Source: Nannocystaceae bacterium (GTDB lineage: Bacteria > Myxococcota_A > Polyangia > Nannocystales > Nannocystaceae). Taken from it: 6,430 nt of DNA. The notes under the pieces are model-generated. The model did not search any database. It was not told the DNA's origin and saw only the letters and a program-made list of their open reading frames with translations. A program made the translations under genes and the position numbers. Position 1 is the first letter of the stretch. Each line of letters starts with the position of its first letter. The stretch lies in the NCBI GenBank assembly GCA_016763875.1, contig JAESSZ010000281.1, positions 1 through 6,430 on the forward strand, given 5' to 3'. Below, piece after piece: positions 4,632 to 6,430 of this stretch.

Positions 4632-6430
4632 ATGGACCCCTCTCCCTCCGGGCAGCAATCGGATTGGCTAGTCCGGGCGCTAGGGGTTGTCTTGGTCGCA
4701 GCGCTGCTCCACCTCGGGCTGGCGCAAATGCTCTACTCACTTTCGGCGCCACCGCTGTTGGCCTCGACCTGGGACGGCAGCGAACTGGTCGGCCTCGTCA
4801 TCGCGTGCACGACTCTGGCGCAGCTGGTGATCCTCTACTTGCGTGCGCAGTACGCCACGCCTTCCCACGCCGCACGGTCGGTGCCCGCGGTCTTGCGCAC
4901 CGTGCCGCCGATCGTACTGCTGTTGATCGCCGCCATCGTGCTGCCGCCCGCCCTGCTGGAGCTACCGTCGGAGCAGATCGTCGCGCGTCTCGCCCCAGCT
5001 TTGGGTGCGGTGTGGTCCTCGGGCTTCATGCTTTCGATTCCACTCAAGCGCATGCTTCACTCGCTGGCCGTTCGCAACCCGCCGCCATCGCTGAGCGACG
5101 CCCTGCGAACCTACGACCCGCCATCGATGACCGGCGCGTACGTACCGATCCTGGCGGGGGCAGCGTTGTCCGTTTCGATGTTGGTTGTCGGCGGTTGGAT
5201 CGGTCAAACACTCGCGGGCGGCTCGCCCGGAAGCATCACGCAACTCGCGGTGTTACCGGGACTGGGCATCGTGATCGGTTTGGCGGCGCTGGCGGGGCTC
5301 TCGCTCGGACAGAGCCCGGGCGAAGACCTCGTCTCCATCGCGCGACGACTCGACGCTGTCGGCTACGATACGGGCCAAGCAAAGGCCGCGCCTGGCGCCG
5401 AGACCGACGGCGGTACCCGGGTCCCGGTCACGAGCACCGACCAGATCGGAGAGCTCCTCCATACGCTCGAACGCCTGCGTGAGCACTTGGATGAAGAGCT
5501 CCGACTCTACGAGACCGCGTTGGACAAAACGCGGGTCGCGGACGCGCAGAAGTCCGACTTTCTCAACGCCGTCAGCCACGAACTTCGCACCCCGCTGGGA
5601 ACGATCGGTGGATTTGCCCAGCTCCTTCTCGAAGGTCATCCGACGCCGTTGACCGAGCCACAGTCCGAGGACGTGCGGTTGATCCGAGCGGGCGGGCACC
5701 AACTGCCGGAGCTCATCAACGACATCCTCGATGTGTCGATGATCGAGTCCGGCGATCTACGCCTGGACTTCGCACCCACCGACCTGGCCGAGGTGATCCG
5801 CGACGTGGTCGAGATCCATCAGCCCCTGGTGTTCGGACAGGGGGTCACCTTGCGCATGATCGTCGCTTCTGACCTTCCACGGATCGAATGCGATCGCCGT
5901 CGGATCGTTCAGATCCTGACGAACCTCGTGAGCAACGCCATCAAGTTCACCGAAGAAGGGGAGATTGTCGTACGCGGCGCCTACGACCCGACGCATGAGC
6001 GTATCGTGCTGCACTGCATCGATACCGGTGGCGGCATCGCGCCCGACGAGCTCGACCAGATCTTCGAGGAATACCAGCAGGCGGGACCGGTCAAGCGGCG
6101 AAGCAAGGGCACGGGGCTGGGCCTGTCCATCGCCCGCACAATCGCCAAACACCACGGCGGAGACCTCACCGCGCAGTCGACGGTCGGCGCAGGGAGCCGC
6201 TTCGCGTTGAGCCTCCCCATTGCCCCACCGCAACGTCCGTCGCGGATCGACATCTCCGAGCGAACGGCCCGCGCCCGCGCTCGCCGTCCCTCGCAGCGCA
6301 CAATGATCGCGCAGCCTACGAACGCCGCGCTGCCTACGAACGCCGCGCAGCCTACGAACGCCGCGCAGCCTACGAACGCCGCGCAGCCTACGAACGCCGC
6401 GCAGCCTACGAACGCCGCGCAGCCTACGAA
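4632..6430 (+). CDS. Membrane sensor histidine kinase (6 TM, HAMP-like, HisKA, HATPase_c) with repeat tail; 3' end outside window
   Basis: The frame is open for 599 codons to the right edge. Six hydrophobic segments lie near residues 13-37, 50-70, 86-109, 116-138, 168-194 and 202-226. A HAMP-like linker follows (about 225-290; IARRLDA, then DQIGEL at 270-275, close to the typical DEIGEL), then a coiled segment. The H-box FLNAVSHELRTPL places the phospho-accepting His at 316, with Glu317 and Thr320 suited to kinase and phosphatase activity. The ATPase domain has the N-box QILTNLVSNAIKFT (Asn431, Asn435), G1 DTGGGI (Asp464), F-box IFEEY and G2 KGTGLGLSIA (493-498), so all catalytic boxes are intact. 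It autophosphorylates and passes phosphate to a response regulator; none is seen here. Sensing is probably by the six-helix region, as there is little extracytoplasmic sequence. After the ATPase domain comes a basic linker (RARARR, 547-552), then AQPTNA repeats. ATG 4632 is the first start after an in-frame TAG at 4617 and has a weak AGGA at 4618-4621. Confidence 0.92.
   Translation, partial: MDPSPSGQQSDWLVRALGVVLVAALLHLGLAQMLYSLSAPPLLASTWDGSELVGLVIACTTLAQLVILYLRAQYATPSHAARSVPAVLRTVPPIVLLLIAAIVLPPALLELPSEQIVARLAPALGAVWSSGFMLSIPLKRMLHSLAVRNPPPSLSDALRTYDPPSMTGAYVPILAGAALSVSMLVVGGWIGQTLAGGSPGSITQLAVLPGLGIVIGLAALAGLSLGQSPGEDLVSIARRLDAVGYDTGQAKAAPGAETDGGTRVPVTSTDQIGELLHTLERLREHLDEELRLYETALDKTRVADAQKSDFLNAVSHELRTPLGTIGGFAQLLLEGHPTPLTEPQSEDVRLIRAGGHQLPELINDILDVSMIESGDLRLDFAPTDLAEVIRDVVEIHQPLVFGQGVTLRMIVASDLPRIECDRRRIVQILTNLVSNAIKFTEEGEIVVRGAYDPTHERIVLHCIDTGGGIAPDELDQIFEEYQQAGPVKRRSKGTGLGLSIARTIAKHHGGDLTAQSTVGAGSRFALSLPIAPPQRPSRIDISERTARARARRPSQRTMIAQPTNAALPTNAAQPTNAAQPTNAAQPTNAAQPTNAAQPT
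6309..6430 (+). repeat. 18-bp tandem repeat encoding AQPTNA, in frame at the kinase C-terminus
   Basis: The unit gcgcagcctacgaacgcc is repeated head to tail from 6309: six complete units (6309-6416) and 14 bases of a seventh at the window edge. All copies are identical except the second (6327-6344), where cag becomes ctg (Gln to Leu). Each unit encodes Ala-Gln-Pro-Thr-Asn-Ala in the kinase frame. As the unit is a multiple of three, changes in copy number would not break the frame. The near-identity at the DNA level indicates recent expansion by slippage. The array continues beyond the window, so its total length and the kinase stop are unknown. Confidence 0.95.

Noticed and set aside
4664..5482. 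A 272-codon plus-strand frame overlapping the 5' half of the kinase gene
   Set aside because: It is Arg/Ala/Gly-rich without motifs, while the frame starting at 4632 has six membrane helices and leads directly into intact kinase boxes.
6309..6430. A CRISPR array
   Set aside because: The 18-bp units are directly adjacent with no spacers and stay in the coding frame, so this is a coding tandem repeat.

Overview
The window is about 6.4 kb of GC-rich DNA. The left fifth is mobile-element debris and the rest is a co-directional run of three chromosomal-type genes. A lipoprotein with Cys-Gly-Asp after the lipobox and a long Asp/Ser/Thr/Gly-rich stalk, a six-helix membrane kinase with a HAMP-like linker, and an IS200-like transposase with a long C-terminal extension all fit a myxobacterium. 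The stalk style points to the Nannocystineae (Nannocystis/Plesiocystis/Enhygromyxa type). This placement is inference from sequence style; there is no marker gene in the window.

Layout. Positions 1-184 (minus strand) hold the middle of an IS630-family transposase whose 5' part is missing and whose 3' part leaves the window. Positions 244-1251 (plus) encode a full-length single-tyrosine HUH (Y1, IS200-like) transposase of the subfamily common in myxobacteria and planctomycetes. The non-coding stretch 1252-1540 holds a bulged 13-bp hairpin (1328-1367) and a pair of 18-bp direct repeats exactly 42 bp apart (1407-1466). Positions 1541-2935 encode a surface lipoprotein zinc metallopeptidase (HEFGH plus a downstream EDYAE motif) with a C-terminal beta-rich domain. 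Positions 3032-4570 encode a 512-residue cytoplasmic protein of unknown function with a PH-like segment and C-terminal TPR-like helices. From 4632 to the right edge runs a hybrid-free membrane histidine kinase (6 TM, HAMP-like, HisKA, HATPase_c), open at the window end, whose C-terminus becomes a perfect in-frame 18-bp tandem repeat (Ala-Gln-Pro-Thr-Asn-Ala).

The three right-hand genes are separated by 96 and 61 bp. The gaps are short enough for a shared transcript, but stem-loops overlap the stop codons of the first two, so coupling is uncertain. No response regulator is visible. Nothing shows that the metallopeptidase, the TPR protein and the kinase share a pathway beyond position and direction. 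The points most worth a second look are the kinase's repeat tail, the metallopeptidase with two candidate third zinc ligands, the unassigned 512-residue protein, and the bulged hairpin behind the Y1 transposase. I do not see a clear new defence or mobile system.
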